This document shows positions 1 to 9,752 of a stretch of 14,488 nt of DNA, piece after piece. The DNA is taken from NCBI GenBank assembly GCA_003488145.1, contig DNMQ01000458.1, positions 2,072-16,559 on the forward strand. Direction: 5' to 3'. The stretch comes from Pseudomonas sp. (GTDB lineage: Bacteria > Pseudomonadota > Gammaproteobacteria > Pseudomonadales > Pseudomonadaceae). Below the pieces are notes generated by a model, which saw nothing but the letters and a program-made list of their open reading frames with translations, did no database searches and was not told where the DNA came from. A program made the position numbers and the translations under genes. The stretch's first letter is position 1; the number at the start of each line of letters is the position of its first letter.

Positions 1-350
1 GTCCAGTCCTCCAGCCCCGGAGTCTTGGCCCAGTTGTCGTAGTCCAGGGCATTGCCGCGGATGTAGCACATGCCGTTGATCAGTGAGGAACCGCCCAGGC
101 CCTTGCCGCGGCCGCAGTCCATGCGGCGGTTGTTCATGTGCGGCTCGGGGTCGGTCTTGTAGGCCCAGTTGTAGCGCGTGCCCTGCAGCGGATACGCCAG
201 TGCTGCGGGCATCTGGGTGCGGAAGTCCAGCCGATAGTCCGGCCCGCCGGCTTCCAGCAGCAGCACGCTGACGTCGGCGTCCTCGGTCAGGCGCGCGGCG
301 AGCACGTTACCCGCCGAGCCGGCGCCGATGATGATGTAGTCGTATTCCAT
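1..350 (-). CDS. betA: Choline dehydrogenase, N-terminal part (cut by window edge)
   Basis: This is the first 116 residues of a GMC-family flavoprotein oxidoreductase; the rest lies beyond base 1. The start shows the dinucleotide-binding motif GAGSAG (residues 9-14), the acidic residue Glu33 that ends the second beta strand and should hold the FAD ribose, and the GMC signature from about residue 81 ([14 protein letters not shown]). The ATG at 350 has a strong GGGAGG site that overlaps the betB stop codon, and only 14 bases separate the genes, so betB and betA should be translated from one message. BetA oxidises choline to betaine aldehyde at the inner membrane, feeding BetB. The combination of GMC signature and BetB partner makes the name safe, although the catalytic C-terminal histidine is outside the window. 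Confidence 0.93.
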   Translation of the reverse strand, partial: MEYDYIIIGAGSAGNVLAARLTEDADVSVLLLEAGGPDYRLDFRTQMPAALAYPLQGTRYNWAYKTDPEPHMNNRRMDCGRGKGLGGSSLINGMCYIRGNALDYDNWAKTPGLEDW

Positions 351-364
351 GGTTCAAACCTCCC

Positions 365-1837
<1,473 letters not shown>

Positions 1838-1863
1838 GTTCTACCTCGTTCGTACTGTTCGTG

Positions 1864-1887
1864 GCGGCAGCGGATCGACGCTGCCGC
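1864..1887 (-). other. Perfect stem-loop in betT-betB gap (betB-proximal)
   Basis: The arms GCGGCAGCG (1864-1872) and CGCTGCCGC (1879-1887) are perfect complements, giving a 9-bp GC-rich stem with a 6-base loop. It lies 26 bases upstream of the betB start, with no T-run after it on the betB strand, so an RNA processing or stability element fits better than an intrinsic terminator. No function is proven by sequence. Confidence 0.5.
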
Positions 1888-1899
1888 GACATGAATGGA

Positions 1900-1924
1900 A
1901 CGCCTCGGGGATCGCCCGAGGCGT
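1900..1924 (-). terminator. Perfect stem-loop just after betT; attenuator or weak terminator candidate
   Basis: The arms ACGCCTCGGG (1900-1909) and CCCGAGGCGT (1915-1924) pair perfectly over 10 bp around a 5-base loop. The structure begins 6 bases after the betT stop codon on the transcribed strand. Only a broken pyrimidine stretch (TTCCATTC) follows, so termination would be partial at best. It could lower betBA expression relative to betT or protect the betT mRNA 3' end. Confidence 0.5.
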
Positions 1925-1930
1925 GCAGGG

Positions 1931-3997
1931 TCAGGGTGTCGGCGCCGCGCCCGGATTGGGCATGCCGCTTTCACCACCGCCGTTCTCGCGTTGCAGATGC
2001 AGGAAGTGCATGTGGTGCTCGTAGTGGTCGAGGATGTCCTCGATCAGCTGGCGCCGGGAGTAGCCCATCAGGTCGTAGCCCAGGCTGCCTTGGCGCAGAT
2101 GCACCTCGAGCCGGTAGTAGTCGGCGTTACTGCTCTGCGTGCGCAGGGCGAAGGACGGCATGGTGCCGCGCACCGGCCAGATCTGATAGGTGAAATCCTG
2201 TTCGCTGCCCAGGTTGACGTTGAGGATCAGATGCTCGTTGCCCGGCTCGCCCTCGAGAATCTCCACCGGTACGCCCTTCTCGCCTAGCGCCTTTTTGATC
2301 TCTTCCATGGCCGGCCTGCCGACCTCCTTCAGATAACGGCGAATCTGCGACAGGCTGGGGAAGCTCATCGCCCGCGAAAGACGCTGGCTCCAGTTCATGT
2401 GGGCGTGCTCCAGCGTGGCTCGCCCGGACAGATATCCGGCAAGGCTCTTCTGGTAGCTGTCGGCCATTACCCCTTCAACATGCAGGGCCTTGAACAGACC
2501 CACCATCATGAACAGCAGCACGATGGAGAACGGCAGCCCCATGATCACCACGGTGCCCTGCAGCGCCGTCAGGCCACCGGCGATCAGCAGCGCGAGGGTG
2601 AGCACGCCGATGATCGCGGCCCAGAGAATGCGCATCCACACCGGCGCATCGCTGTTCACATCCTTGAGGATGGAGGTGAAGTTCGACAGCACCAGCGAAC
2701 CGGAGTCGCCCGAGGTGACGAAGAAGACGATGGCCAGGATGGTCACCACGATGGTGGTGATGCCCGACCACGGCAGGCTCTGCAGGAACAGGTAGATCGA
2801 TGAGCCAGGGTTGTTCATGGCCTGCTCGCCGAACTCCAGCGCGCCGCCCATGACCATCTCGATGGCGCTGTTACCCATGATCGACATCCAGGCCATCATG
2901 AAGGCCAGCGGCAGCAACAGCGTGCCGATGACGAACTCACGAATGGTCCGGCCGCGGGAAATGCGCGCCAGGAACAGCCCGACGAAAGGCCCCCAGGCGA
3001 TCCACCAGGCCCAGAAGAACACCGTCCAGGCGTTCAGCCAGTCGGTCGGGCGCTGGTAGGCGTAGGTGTCCAGCGACAGGCTGATGAAGTTGGAGAAGTA
3101 GTCGCCGACATTCATCACCAGGGCATTGAGCAGGAACACCGAATCGCCCACCACCAGCACGAACAACAGCAACAACACGGCCAGCAGCATGTTGAACTCG
3201 GAAAGCCGGCGAATGCCGCGCTCAACGCCGGTGGCCGCCGAGATGGCCGAGAACACCACGATCAGCACCACCAGCACGGCCTGGGTCAGGGTCCCTTCGG
3301 GGATGCCGAAGATGTAGTTGAGGCCGAAGTTCAGCTGGATGATGCCGATGCCCAGACTCGTGGCGATGCCGAAGATCGTGCCCAGCACGGCCGCGCCATC
3401 CACGGTGTGGCCGATCGCGCCATGGATGCGCTTGCCGAAGATCGGATACAGCGCCGAGCGGATCGACAGCGGCAGCCCCTGGCGAAAGCTGAAATAGGCC
3501 AGCGACATGCCTACCAGGGTGTACACGCCCCAACCGGACAGCCCCCAGTGCAGGAAGGTCAGCTCCATGGCGTGGCGTGCCGCCTGGGTTGTGCCGCCCT
3601 CACCTACCGGCGGCTCGAGAAACTGGGTGATTGGCTCGGCGATGCAGAAGAACAGCAAGTCGATGCCGATCCCGGCGGAAAACAGCATCGCCGCCCAGGT
3701 CACCACATTGAACTCGGGTTTGGAGTGATCCGGCCCGAGGCGGATCTTGCCGTAACGACTGGTGGCGACGATCACCACGAACAGCAGGTACAGCAGCACG
3801 GCGAGAAAGTAGAACCAGCCGAAGCTGTTGGATATCCAGCCGAGTACCGTGTTGATGACCGCCAGCGAGCGATCAGTGAAGAACATCGTCCATACAGCGA
3901 ATACCACGATGGCGATGGCGGAACCGTAGAACACTACGGGATTGATTCGATCAGCGGGCGCGTCGGAATCATTGGGCGAGAGCTCAGCCTCGTTCAT
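1931..3997 (-). CDS. betT: BCCT-family choline transporter BetT
   Basis: A 688-residue betaine/choline/carnitine transporter of the inner membrane that should import choline for BetB and BetA. Hydrophobic segments run from about residue 20 to 505, consistent with the twelve helices of the family. Family marks are the glycine-rich helix SAGIGIDLL (107-115) and the tryptophan motif AWWIAWGPFVG (330-340), followed by ARISRGRTIREF. Residues 505-688 form a long hydrophilic C-terminal domain typical of Pseudomonas BetT, where such tails tune osmotic response. I chose the ATG at 3997 because AGGAGA lies 9 bases upstream; the open frame reaches back to 4165, but those residues (Cys, His and Arg rich) look non-coding. 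The gene faces a divergent trpB-like gene and precedes betB on the same strand. Choline as substrate is inferred from context; betaine or carnitine cannot be excluded. Confidence 0.92.
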   Translation of the reverse strand: MNEAELSPNDSDAPADRINPVVFYGSAIAIVVFAVWTMFFTDRSLAVINTVLGWISNSFGWFYFLAVLLYLLFVVIVATSRYGKIRLGPDHSKPEFNVVTWAAMLFSAGIGIDLLFFCIAEPITQFLEPPVGEGGTTQAARHAMELTFLHWGLSGWGVYTLVGMSLAYFSFRQGLPLSIRSALYPIFGKRIHGAIGHTVDGAAVLGTIFGIATSLGIGIIQLNFGLNYIFGIPEGTLTQAVLVVLIVVFSAISAATGVERGIRRLSEFNMLLAVLLLLFVLVVGDSVFLLNALVMNVGDYFSNFISLSLDTYAYQRPTDWLNAWTVFFWAWWIAWGPFVGLFLARISRGRTIREFVIGTLLLPLAFMMAWMSIMGNSAIEMVMGGALEFGEQAMNNPGSSIYLFLQSLPWSGITTIVVTILAIVFFVTSGDSGSLVLSNFTSILKDVNSDAPVWMRILWAAIIGVLTLALLIAGGLTALQGTVVIMGLPFSIVLLFMMVGLFKALHVEGVMADSYQKSLAGYLSGRATLEHAHMNWSQRLSRAMSFPSLSQIRRYLKEVGRPAMEEIKKALGEKGVPVEILEGEPGNEHLILNVNLGSEQDFTYQIWPVRGTMPSFALRTQSSNADYYRLEVHLRQGSLGYDLMGYSRRQLIEDILDHYEHHMHFLHLQRENGGGESGMPNPGAAPTP

Positions 3998-4063
3998 CAG
4001 TTCTATCTCCTGAACTTGTTCTGGCTTTACGACATCGCAGTGCGACGTATTGCGGCAGGTAGC

Positions 4064-4086
4064 GTGCAATTCCATGGAAATTGCGC
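4064..4086. promoter_or_regulatory. Near-palindromic dyad upstream of betT; operator candidate
   Basis: The left arm GCAATTCC and right arm GGAAATTGC face each other across a central CCATGG, with one base missing in the left arm. It is about 70 bases upstream of the betT start codon, a distance that would suit a repressor or activator site. The regulator is unknown; it does not resemble the PsrA or LexA sites seen elsewhere in the window. Confidence 0.3.
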
Positions 4087-4350
4087 GGGCCTGATGGCGG
4101 GGCGGGCATGCAAGACGTGCTGTGCTGATGACAGCCATACCCTTCGGCGACAAGAGCGCCGACAAAACAAAAGCGTTGATTTGCTCCGATCAGATGAAAT
4201 AAGCGAGGCATCCTACACGATAAATGCCAATCCCGCGAACAAACCGAACCACCCACAGCCTGCTCGGTGCCGGCCAGCGCCTTCGCTACCCCGGCGTTCG
4301 GCAACGCGCAGCAGCGAACCGGTGAGCATCGCGGCGTGGCTGCGGCTGCA

Positions 4351-4380
4351 TTTTCAGCGGTACGGACGCTGGCTTATGAT
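4351..4380 (+). promoter_or_regulatory. Candidate sigma-70 promoter of the trpB-like gene
   Basis: TTTTCA (4351-4356) and TATGAT (4375-4380) are separated by 18 bases, 47 bases upstream of the ATG at 4428. The -10 is good and the -35 is fair, four of six consensus bases. Confidence 0.45.
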
Positions 4381-4427
4381 CGGCCCCGCGTAACCAGGCG
4401 CTCCCTTCAACCTGCAGAGATGAACCC

Positions 4428-5636
4428 ATGTCGTCCGATCCTCGTTTCACTGCCATGCCCGACGCCAACGGCTACTTCGGCCCCTACGGTGGCCAGCTGG
4501 TGCCGCCGCACCTCAAGCAGGCGATGGACGACATCAACCTGGCCTACGAAGAGATCCGCCAGCGCGAGGATTTCCAGCAGGAACTGGCGGCCCTGTTCGC
4601 CGACTACGTGGGCCGGCCGAGCCCGATCTTCCATGCCCGGCGCCTGTCCGAGCAGCTCGGTGGCGCGCAGATTCACCTGAAGCGCGAGGACCTGAATCAC
4701 ACCGGGGCACACAAGATCAATCACTGTCTGGGCGAGGCACTGCTTGCCCGGTTCATGGGCAAGACCAAGGTGATCGCCGAGACCGGCGCCGGCCAACACG
4801 GTGTCGCCCTGGCCACCGCCTGCGCGCTGGTGGGCATCCCCTGCGAAATCCACATGGGCCAGGTGGACATCGAGAAGGAACATCCCAACGTCACCAAGAT
4901 GAAGATCCTCGGCTGCAAGCTGGTGGCGGTCACCCGAGGCGCGGCGACGCTCAAGGAAGCGGTGGACAGCGCCTTCGAGGAATACCTGAAGGATCCGCAG
5001 AACTACCTCTACGCCATCGGCTCGGTGGTAGGCCCGCATCCGTTCCCGAAGATGGTCCGCGATTTCCAGTCGATCATAGGTCAAGAGGCGCGCGGCCAGT
5101 TTCTCGCCAGGCATGGTTGCCTGCCGGACCAGGTGGTCGCCTGCGTCGGCGGCGGTTCCAATGCCATGGGTATCTTCACAGCCTTTCTGGAAGACGCCGC
5201 GGTCGAGCTGGTGGGCATCGAGCCGGCGGGCGAAAGCCTGGACAAGCCCGGCCGCCATTCGGCCACCCTGTCCAAGGGCAAACCCGGTGAACTACACGGC
5301 ATGGCCTGCTACGTGCTGGAAGATGCCGAGGGCAACCCGTCCGCAGTGCACTCCATCGCCTCCGGCCTGGACTATCCCGGCGTCGGCCCTCAGCACAGCT
5401 ACCTCAAGGACATCGGCCGGGTGAACTACCAGACCGCGACCGACCAGGAGTGTCTGAATGCCTTCATGACCCTGTCGCGCGTCGAAGGCATCATCCCCGC
5501 TCTGGAAAGTGCCCATGCGGTGGCCTGGGCGATTCGCACCGCGCCGAGGCTGGGCAAGGACAGCCACATTCTGGTCAATCTGTCCGGCCGCGGCGACAAG
5601 GATGCCGACTACGTCGCCAAGCTGCTCGGCCTGTAA
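4428..5636 (+). CDS. Stand-alone tryptophan synthase beta chain homologue (TrpB-like)
   Basis: A 402-residue PLP enzyme of the TrpB family, which joins indole and serine to make tryptophan. The PLP lysine is Lys96 in HTGAHKINH, the catalytic glutamate is Glu118 in AETGAGQHG, the phosphate cup is GGGSNAMG (241-248), and LSGRGDKD (385-392) closes the pyridine site. The communication domain departs from classical TrpB: residues 142-153 read [12 protein letters not shown]. No trpA is adjacent; the next gene is trmO, 110 bases away, and there is no TrpI-type regulator. Pseudomonas normally carries a trpBA pair elsewhere, so this is probably a second copy that works alone on free indole, or that has taken another beta-replacement role. 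It is not the long TrpB2 type, which lacks the HTGAHK context. The ribosome site is weak (AGAGA), but the frame and start agree with the family N-terminus ([13 protein letters not shown]). Confidence 0.88.
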   Translation: MSSDPRFTAMPDANGYFGPYGGQLVPPHLKQAMDDINLAYEEIRQREDFQQELAALFADYVGRPSPIFHARRLSEQLGGAQIHLKREDLNHTGAHKINHCLGEALLARFMGKTKVIAETGAGQHGVALATACALVGIPCEIHMGQVDIEKEHPNVTKMKILGCKLVAVTRGAATLKEAVDSAFEEYLKDPQNYLYAIGSVVGPHPFPKMVRDFQSIIGQEARGQFLARHGCLPDQVVACVGGGSNAMGIFTAFLEDAAVELVGIEPAGESLDKPGRHSATLSKGKPGELHGMACYVLEDAEGNPSAVHSIASGLDYPGVGPQHSYLKDIGRVNYQTATDQECLNAFMTLSRVEGIIPALESAHAVAWAIRTAPRLGKDSHILVNLSGRGDKDADYVAKLLGL

Positions 5637-5647
5637 GCCTCTGGCGC

Positions 5648-5679
5648 CGGGCCGCCACCTCCCGAGAGGACGCGGCCCG
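5648..5679 (+). terminator. GC-rich hairpin after the trpB-like gene
   Basis: The outer arms CGGGCCGC (5648-5655) and GCGGCCCG (5672-5679) pair perfectly, and an inner CCTC/GAGG stem (5658-5661 with 5666-5669) closes on the tetraloop CCGA. It starts 12 bases after the stop codon. No T-run follows, so it is terminator-like rather than a textbook intrinsic terminator. A wider inverted repeat, TGGCGCC (5642-5648) with GGCGCCA (5694-5700), could compete with it. Confidence 0.5.
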
Positions 5680-5746
5680 ACGTCGCGCAGCGCGGCGCCA
5701 TAGCGGGTAAGATGCGCAGCCGCCCGTCCGTATCCAGGCCTGCCCC

Positions 5747-6454
5747 ATGCAACACAGCGTCTCGCCGATCGGCTACGTCCGCTCCTGCTTCAAGGAAAAG
5801 TTCGCCATTCCGCGCCAACCCAGCCTGGCCCCGGCCGCACGCGGCGTGCTGGAACTGCTGCCGCCGTTCGACAAGGGCGATGCGGTGGCCGGACTCGAAC
5901 AGGTCAGCCATGTATGGCTGCTGTTCCTCTTCCATCAGGCGCTGGAAAGCACACCGCGTCTCAAGGTGCGACCGCCGCGCCTGGGCGGCAATCGCATGGT
6001 CGGCGTGTTCGCCACCCGCGCGACGCATCGCCCCAACGGTATCGGTCAATCGGTGGTCAGGCTGGATCGCGTCGAAGCGAATCGGCTGTTCATCTCCGGC
6101 ATCGACCTGCTGGACGGCACGCCGGTGCTGGACATCAAACCCTACGTGCCCTACGCCGATGCGCTGCCTGACGCACGCAACGACATGGCCGCCGACACAC
6201 CAGCGCTGATCGAGGTGCAATGGTCGGACGCCGGATTGGTGCAAGCTCGCCGCGAAGCGCAGCGCCTCGACGAGCCATTGGTAGAACTTATCGAACAGTG
6301 CCTGGCGCAGGACCCGCGCCCGGCGTATCAGAAACCCGAACCGGAACGGCGATACGGCGCGCAGTTCTGGGATGTGGACGTGCGTTGGCATTACCCGACG
6401 CCAGGCGTGATCCGCGTTCTGGAAGTCGCGCCAGCAGCGCCGCAACCGGCCTAG
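5747..6454 (+). CDS. trmO: tRNA (N6-threonylcarbamoyladenosine(37)-N6)-methyltransferase TrmO
   Basis: A 235-residue member of the TsaA/UPF0066 family. TrmO uses S-adenosylmethionine to methylate t6A at position 37 of ACY-decoding threonine tRNA, giving m6t6A and slightly better decoding. The N-terminal start [10 protein letters not shown], the family signature around residues 87-101 ([14 protein letters not shown]) and the [10 protein letters not shown] stretch (129-138) are diagnostic; the C-terminal third matches the longer proteobacterial version, which has an extra domain after the barrel. The ATG at 5747 lacks a good ribosome site. A possible -10 (TAAGAT, 5708-5713) lies upstream without a clear -35, so it may have its own weak promoter. 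Its stop codon overlaps that of the converging quiP gene. Confidence 0.9.
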   Translation: MQHSVSPIGYVRSCFKEKFAIPRQPSLAPAARGVLELLPPFDKGDAVAGLEQVSHVWLLFLFHQALESTPRLKVRPPRLGGNRMVGVFATRATHRPNGIGQSVVRLDRVEANRLFISGIDLLDGTPVLDIKPYVPYADALPDARNDMAADTPALIEVQWSDAGLVQARREAQRLDEPLVELIEQCLAQDPRPAYQKPEPERRYGAQFWDVDVRWHYPTPGVIRVLEVAPAAPQPA

Positions 6455-9012
6455 GGCCGGCGCGGCGCCCCTCCTGACTTGCCGGCGGGCGTCAGCAACA
6501 GACGCTGGTTGCCGTAGACCTTGTCGAGATTCTCCGTCTTGAACGGGAAGCTCATGTACTGCGCCTTCATCCACGCATCGATACCGTCGGCATAGTGCGG
6601 GCTGGCCGGATTGCCCGACTGACCGGAACTGTTGAGGCCGATCATCGGCTCGTCGCGGCCAAAGTCGACGAGGATGCGCATCGCCGGGATCAGCCAGGTA
6701 TCGAAGTCCGTTCCCAGGTGATAGGCCGAGGCATTCAGCGTGCTGTGGTCGCCGCCCATGGCAAAGGGGCCGCGATCCAGGTAGCTGCCGATAGCGTTGA
6801 TCTTGCTCCGCTGGCTGGCCGGCATATGCGGCGCCAACTGCGTCGCGCCGGAGGTCCAGCTAGCAGTGTGCAGCTTGCCCCATTGCCAGGCGCTGCGCTC
6901 GTTGCCCAGGCGGCCTTCCAGCAAGGTCACTGCTGCGGCCAGGCTGCGCGCGAGGATTGCCGGCTTGTCTTCGGCATGCGCAGTGCGCTGGTCATTCCAG
7001 AACGGGCTGTCCTCGCGCCCGAGCAGATGGTCGGCCTGGGCCGAATAGGAGGTGTTGGCCGTCTGCACCAGCGCTCGCCACGCCTGCGTATCTTCCGGCC
7101 CCAGCTCGTCGAGGAACGTCTGCCGCGCGCTTTCGTGCAGGAAAGCGCCATACAGCGCAGCATCGGCCGAATCCGCAGCGAGCTTGCCGTCGAACGCCAT
7201 CAGTCGATCCAGCGCTTCTCGCGCCTTGCTGCGTTCGGCGGCCGGCAGTGCATCGATCGCCTTGCGCAACGGCTCGGCCATGCCCGGCGCCTCGAACATT
7301 GCCCTGAGCTTGGCGGCGAACGGCGTGACCTGGTCGTACTGCATCGCGATGGTGCTGCGGGTGTCATGCTTGCCCCGCCCCGCCAGTTCCGCCAGGCGCT
7401 CATAGCGCTCGGGGCCATACCAGGAGCTGGAAAGCTGCATCCCGTAACCGCGCGGCACACTGCGATGGTTGGCGGTGCCGAGCCAGCCCTGGATAGGATC
7501 CTGGTCGTAGGGATGCAGCATCGGATCAGCGAAGCCGTCCCAGTCATAACGATTGTCCCAACCCGGCGACGGCACCAGCCCCAATCCCTCGCGACGATTT
7601 GGGAAGCGTCCGGTGACCTGCCAGCCCATTCCCTGCTGGTCAGCAAACACCAGATTCAGCGCCGTCGCACGAATTTCGCGGGTCGCCTCGAAGGCCTGAT
7701 CCACCGATTGCGCGCGGGACAGATCGAAGAAGGCATCCAGGGTGCGATCAGCCTCCAGCTGCGTGGTTTTCAGCGCAAGGCCGTAACCACTGCGGAGCTG
7801 TAGCGGTTGCAGGGGGTGCTTGCGCTCGCCGAGCGCCGTGTTCAGCAGAGGCCCATTACGGGTTTCGTAGATGGTCTCGCGAATCGGCCGCTCGCCTTTG
7901 ACGAAGTAGGTTTCGTGCCGCTCGCGGGCCTGCAGCCACTTGCCATCGGCCAGGTACATCAACCGCGAGCCTTCACGGCGCACCTGTTCGAGATAGAGGT
8001 CCTGGTTGTCGCCCATCACCATGGTCATGCCCCAGCCGAGCTTGCCGTTGAAACCGGCGACCACTGCGGGCACCCCGGCGATGGTGACACCCGCGGCCTG
8101 GAACTTCGGTGCGCGGACCTGCATGAAATTCCAGTACGAGGGCATCGACAGCGGCAGGTGCGTGTCGTTGGCCAGAATCGGTTTGCCGCTACGGGTGTTG
8201 CTGCCGGCAATGGCCCAGTTGTTCGACGCAGCCATCCCAGTCGGGGTCAACGATGCCAAGTTTTGCGCCGCCTGCTCGATCGCCGCCAGCCCTGGTACCG
8301 ATCCACCCAGCGCGAGTCCCTTGAGCTTGTCGGCTTCGGCGAACGGCAATGCTTCGTCCGGATAGATCGGCAGCAACCAGGCGAGCTTATCGCTACCCAC
8401 CTTCTGCGCCAGCAGCAGCGCCGCCACTTCTTCCTGCAGATTCTGCGAAAGCCCGAAGTTGAGCAAACAGAACACCAGCACCGAGTCCTCGGGCTTCCAG
8501 TACTCAGGCTTGTAGCCGGACTCGGCAAGGTCCATCGGCAGCTTGTCCTGATGGCGATACAGGTAGGCGTTCACGCCGCGGGCGTAGACCTCGAAGAACT
8601 TCTTCATCCGCGGCGAGGACTCGCGATAGAGCAGCTCGGCGCTCTGGCGCAGATTCACCGCGCGCATGAAGCGGTCGGTCTCCAACACGCCGGGGCCGAC
8701 CATCTCCGCCAATCTCCCTTGAGCCATCAGCCGTAGGCTGACCATCTGGCTCAGACGATCGGTGGCGTGGACGTAACCCATGGCGAACAGCGCATCGTGG
8801 AACGACGAGGTTTCGATCAGCGGCATGCCCAGCGAATTGCGCCGGATGCTCGCGCTGCCTGCCAGGCCGGTCAGCGGCTGAATGCCCTGCGACGGCGGCA
8901 GGCTGGCGCTGTAGCGATTATCGAGATAGGCCTGACAACCGCCAAGGCCGGCCAGGCCGAGCGCGGCCCCCAGCGTCAAGCGAACCAGGGCGAACGGCAG
9001 ACGCAGAGACAT
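6451..9012 (-). CDS. quiP: QuiP-type acyl-homoserine lactone acylase (lipoprotein, Ntn hydrolase)
   Basis: An 853-residue penicillin-amidase-fold protein closely resembling P. aeruginosa QuiP (847 residues by memory), which cleaves the amide of long-chain acyl-homoserine lactones. The N-terminus is a lipoprotein signal with lipobox LGGC ending at Cys26, so the protein is probably exported and lipid-anchored. Self-cleavage should occur before Ser263 in [10 protein letters not shown], leaving Ser263 as the N-terminal nucleophile of the beta chain, with an alpha chain of about residues 26-262. The ATG at 9012 is preferred over a TTG at 9015 because AGGAG sits 6 bases before the ATG. It lies 75 bases downstream of the DUF2489-like gene on the same strand. 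Substrate could instead be other N-acyl compounds; signal quenching is inferred from the family. Confidence 0.88.
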   Translation of the reverse strand: MSLRLPFALVRLTLGAALGLAGLGGCQAYLDNRYSASLPPSQGIQPLTGLAGSASIRRNSLGMPLIETSSFHDALFAMGYVHATDRLSQMVSLRLMAQGRLAEMVGPGVLETDRFMRAVNLRQSAELLYRESSPRMKKFFEVYARGVNAYLYRHQDKLPMDLAESGYKPEYWKPEDSVLVFCLLNFGLSQNLQEEVAALLLAQKVGSDKLAWLLPIYPDEALPFAEADKLKGLALGGSVPGLAAIEQAAQNLASLTPTGMAASNNWAIAGSNTRSGKPILANDTHLPLSMPSYWNFMQVRAPKFQAAGVTIAGVPAVVAGFNGKLGWGMTMVMGDNQDLYLEQVRREGSRLMYLADGKWLQARERHETYFVKGERPIRETIYETRNGPLLNTALGERKHPLQPLQLRSGYGLALKTTQLEADRTLDAFFDLSRAQSVDQAFEATREIRATALNLVFADQQGMGWQVTGRFPNRREGLGLVPSPGWDNRYDWDGFADPMLHPYDQDPIQGWLGTANHRSVPRGYGMQLSSSWYGPERYERLAELAGRGKHDTRSTIAMQYDQVTPFAAKLRAMFEAPGMAEPLRKAIDALPAAERSKAREALDRLMAFDGKLAADSADAALYGAFLHESARQTFLDELGPEDTQAWRALVQTANTSYSAQADHLLGREDSPFWNDQRTAHAEDKPAILARSLAAAVTLLEGRLGNERSAWQWGKLHTASWTSGATQLAPHMPASQRSKINAIGSYLDRGPFAMGGDHSTLNASAYHLGTDFDTWLIPAMRILVDFGRDEPMIGLNSSGQSGNPASPHYADGIDAWMKAQYMSFPFKTENLDKVYGNQRLLLTPAGKSGGAPRRP

Positions 9013-9087
9013 CAAAGACTCCTGAGCGAGCTTGGCAAGGGATGGTACTGACAGATTAGAGGGCGCGCGGCGAAGAAGATCGGTCGA

Positions 9088-9549
9088 TCAGGCCGCGTCG
9101 CGGGATTTTGGCAGAGCTTCGTCGAGCAGCCAACGGGCCGAACGTCGAGCCTCGGCCTTGTGCTGCAGCTCGAGGGCACTGAACTGCGCTTCATGTCGGC
9201 GCCGCTCCTGCTTGTCCAGAGCCTTCCAGGCCGCATGGGTCGGCACTTGCTCGGTGGCCTCGAACAGCTGCTGGAAGACCTGACAACGAGGATGCTGCCC
9301 CAGCGCCACATCATAGTTGTCGAGCAGCACCTTGATGCGGATTGCCCCTTCGATGAGCGGGACTTGCTCCTCCAGCAGGCAGCTGGCGAGGATTCGCAGA
9401 TCCTCCGCCAGCGCGGTCTGCTGCTGCGTCCGCGCCTCTGCCTGCAACCGCTCGTTGCGCCAGACACGGCGCCAGAGATAAAGCGCATAGCCACCCAGCG
9501 CAGCAATCAGCAGCGCGGCGATGACGAACAGACCGATGGCCAGGGTCAT
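9088..9549 (-). CDS. DUF2489-like single-pass membrane protein
   Basis: A 153-residue protein of unknown function, starting MTLAIGLFVIAALLIAALGG: one transmembrane helix at about residues 3-26, then a basic patch (WRRVWRNE) and a charged, probably helical cytoplasmic part. It resembles the DUF2489 family as I remember it; a domain search would settle this. The frame stays open to 9612, but the ATG at 9549 gives a proper membrane anchor at the N-terminus and lies 7 bases after the SEC-C gene stop. Its ribosome site is poor, which suggests translational coupling with that gene. A conserved-looking central motif is CLLEEQVPLIEGAIRIKVLLD. No catalytic residues are recognisable. Confidence 0.65.
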   Translation of the reverse strand: MTLAIGLFVIAALLIAALGGYALYLWRRVWRNERLQAEARTQQQTALAEDLRILASCLLEEQVPLIEGAIRIKVLLDNYDVALGQHPRCQVFQQLFEATEQVPTHAAWKALDKQERRRHEAQFSALELQHKAEARRSARWLLDEALPKSRDAA

Positions 9550-9556
9550 GACAGGC

Positions 9557-9745
9557 TCAGGCGCCGTGGCATTTCTTGTACTTCTGCTGGCTGCCACAAG
9601 GGCACGGGTCATTGCGACCGACGTCCTTCAGCGGGTTACGCACAGGTTCGTGGCTGTGATTGCAATGCGGGCCATGAACGTGGTGATGGTCATGGTCGTG
9701 ATCGTGGTTGCAGTCGGGACCATGTACGTGGGGTTCTTGACTCAT
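9557..9745 (-). CDS. His-rich SEC-C motif metal-binding small protein
   Basis: A 62-residue protein. The C-terminus carries a SEC-C motif, [14 protein letters not shown] (residues 48-61), in which Cys48, Cys50, Cys59 and His60 should bind zinc, as at the tail of SecA. The N-terminal half is a histidine tract with a repeated unit HVHGPxCNH (residues 6-14 and 22-30) joined by HDHDHDHH; 13 of 62 residues are His. This points to metal binding or storage, or ribosome or SecB contact through the SEC-C part; the true role is unknown. A GGAG site 10 bases before the ATG overlaps the stop region of the LEA-domain gene. It has 7-base gaps on both sides, so the three genes form one unit. The coding call rests on the clear motif and tight packing. 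Confidence 0.85.
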   Translation of the reverse strand: MSQEPHVHGPDCNHDHDHDHHHVHGPHCNHSHEPVRNPLKDVGRNDPCPCGSQQKYKKCHGA

Positions 9746-9752
9746 CTGGGTA

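Larger units (their letters stand above)
3998..4427. other. Divergent intergenic region between betT and the trpB-like gene
   Basis: No convincing gene lies in these 430 bases; the open frames here are extensions of betT or shadows. It must hold promoters for both directions. I see a candidate sigma-70 promoter for the trpB-like gene (4351-4380), a near-perfect dyad at 4064-4086 upstream of betT, and a smaller inverted repeat GCTGT-N7-ACAGC at 4119-4135. No clear betT promoter could be picked by eye. Confidence 0.6.

Noticed and set aside
1864..1924. Tandem hairpins as part of a CRISPR array or an IS end
   Set aside because: Only two different stems, no repeated unit, no target-site duplication and no transposase nearby.
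3998..4165. Longer betT start at 4165
   Set aside because: The extra 56 residues look non-coding, precede no membrane segment, and the ATG at 3997 has a clear AGGAGA site.
3407..4393. A 328-codon plus-strand open frame running from within betT into the intergenic region
   Set aside because: The composition is shadow-like, it has no recognisable motif, and most of it is antisense to transmembrane coding sequence.
6595..8736. Long plus-strand open frames opposite quiP
   Set aside because: The quiP frame is full length with an intact signal peptide and catalytic site; the opposite frames are shadows.
6451..9012. Penicillin G acylase as the product name
   Set aside because: The fold is shared, but the lipobox and sequence resemble QuiP, so acyl-homoserine-lactone acylase is the better call.
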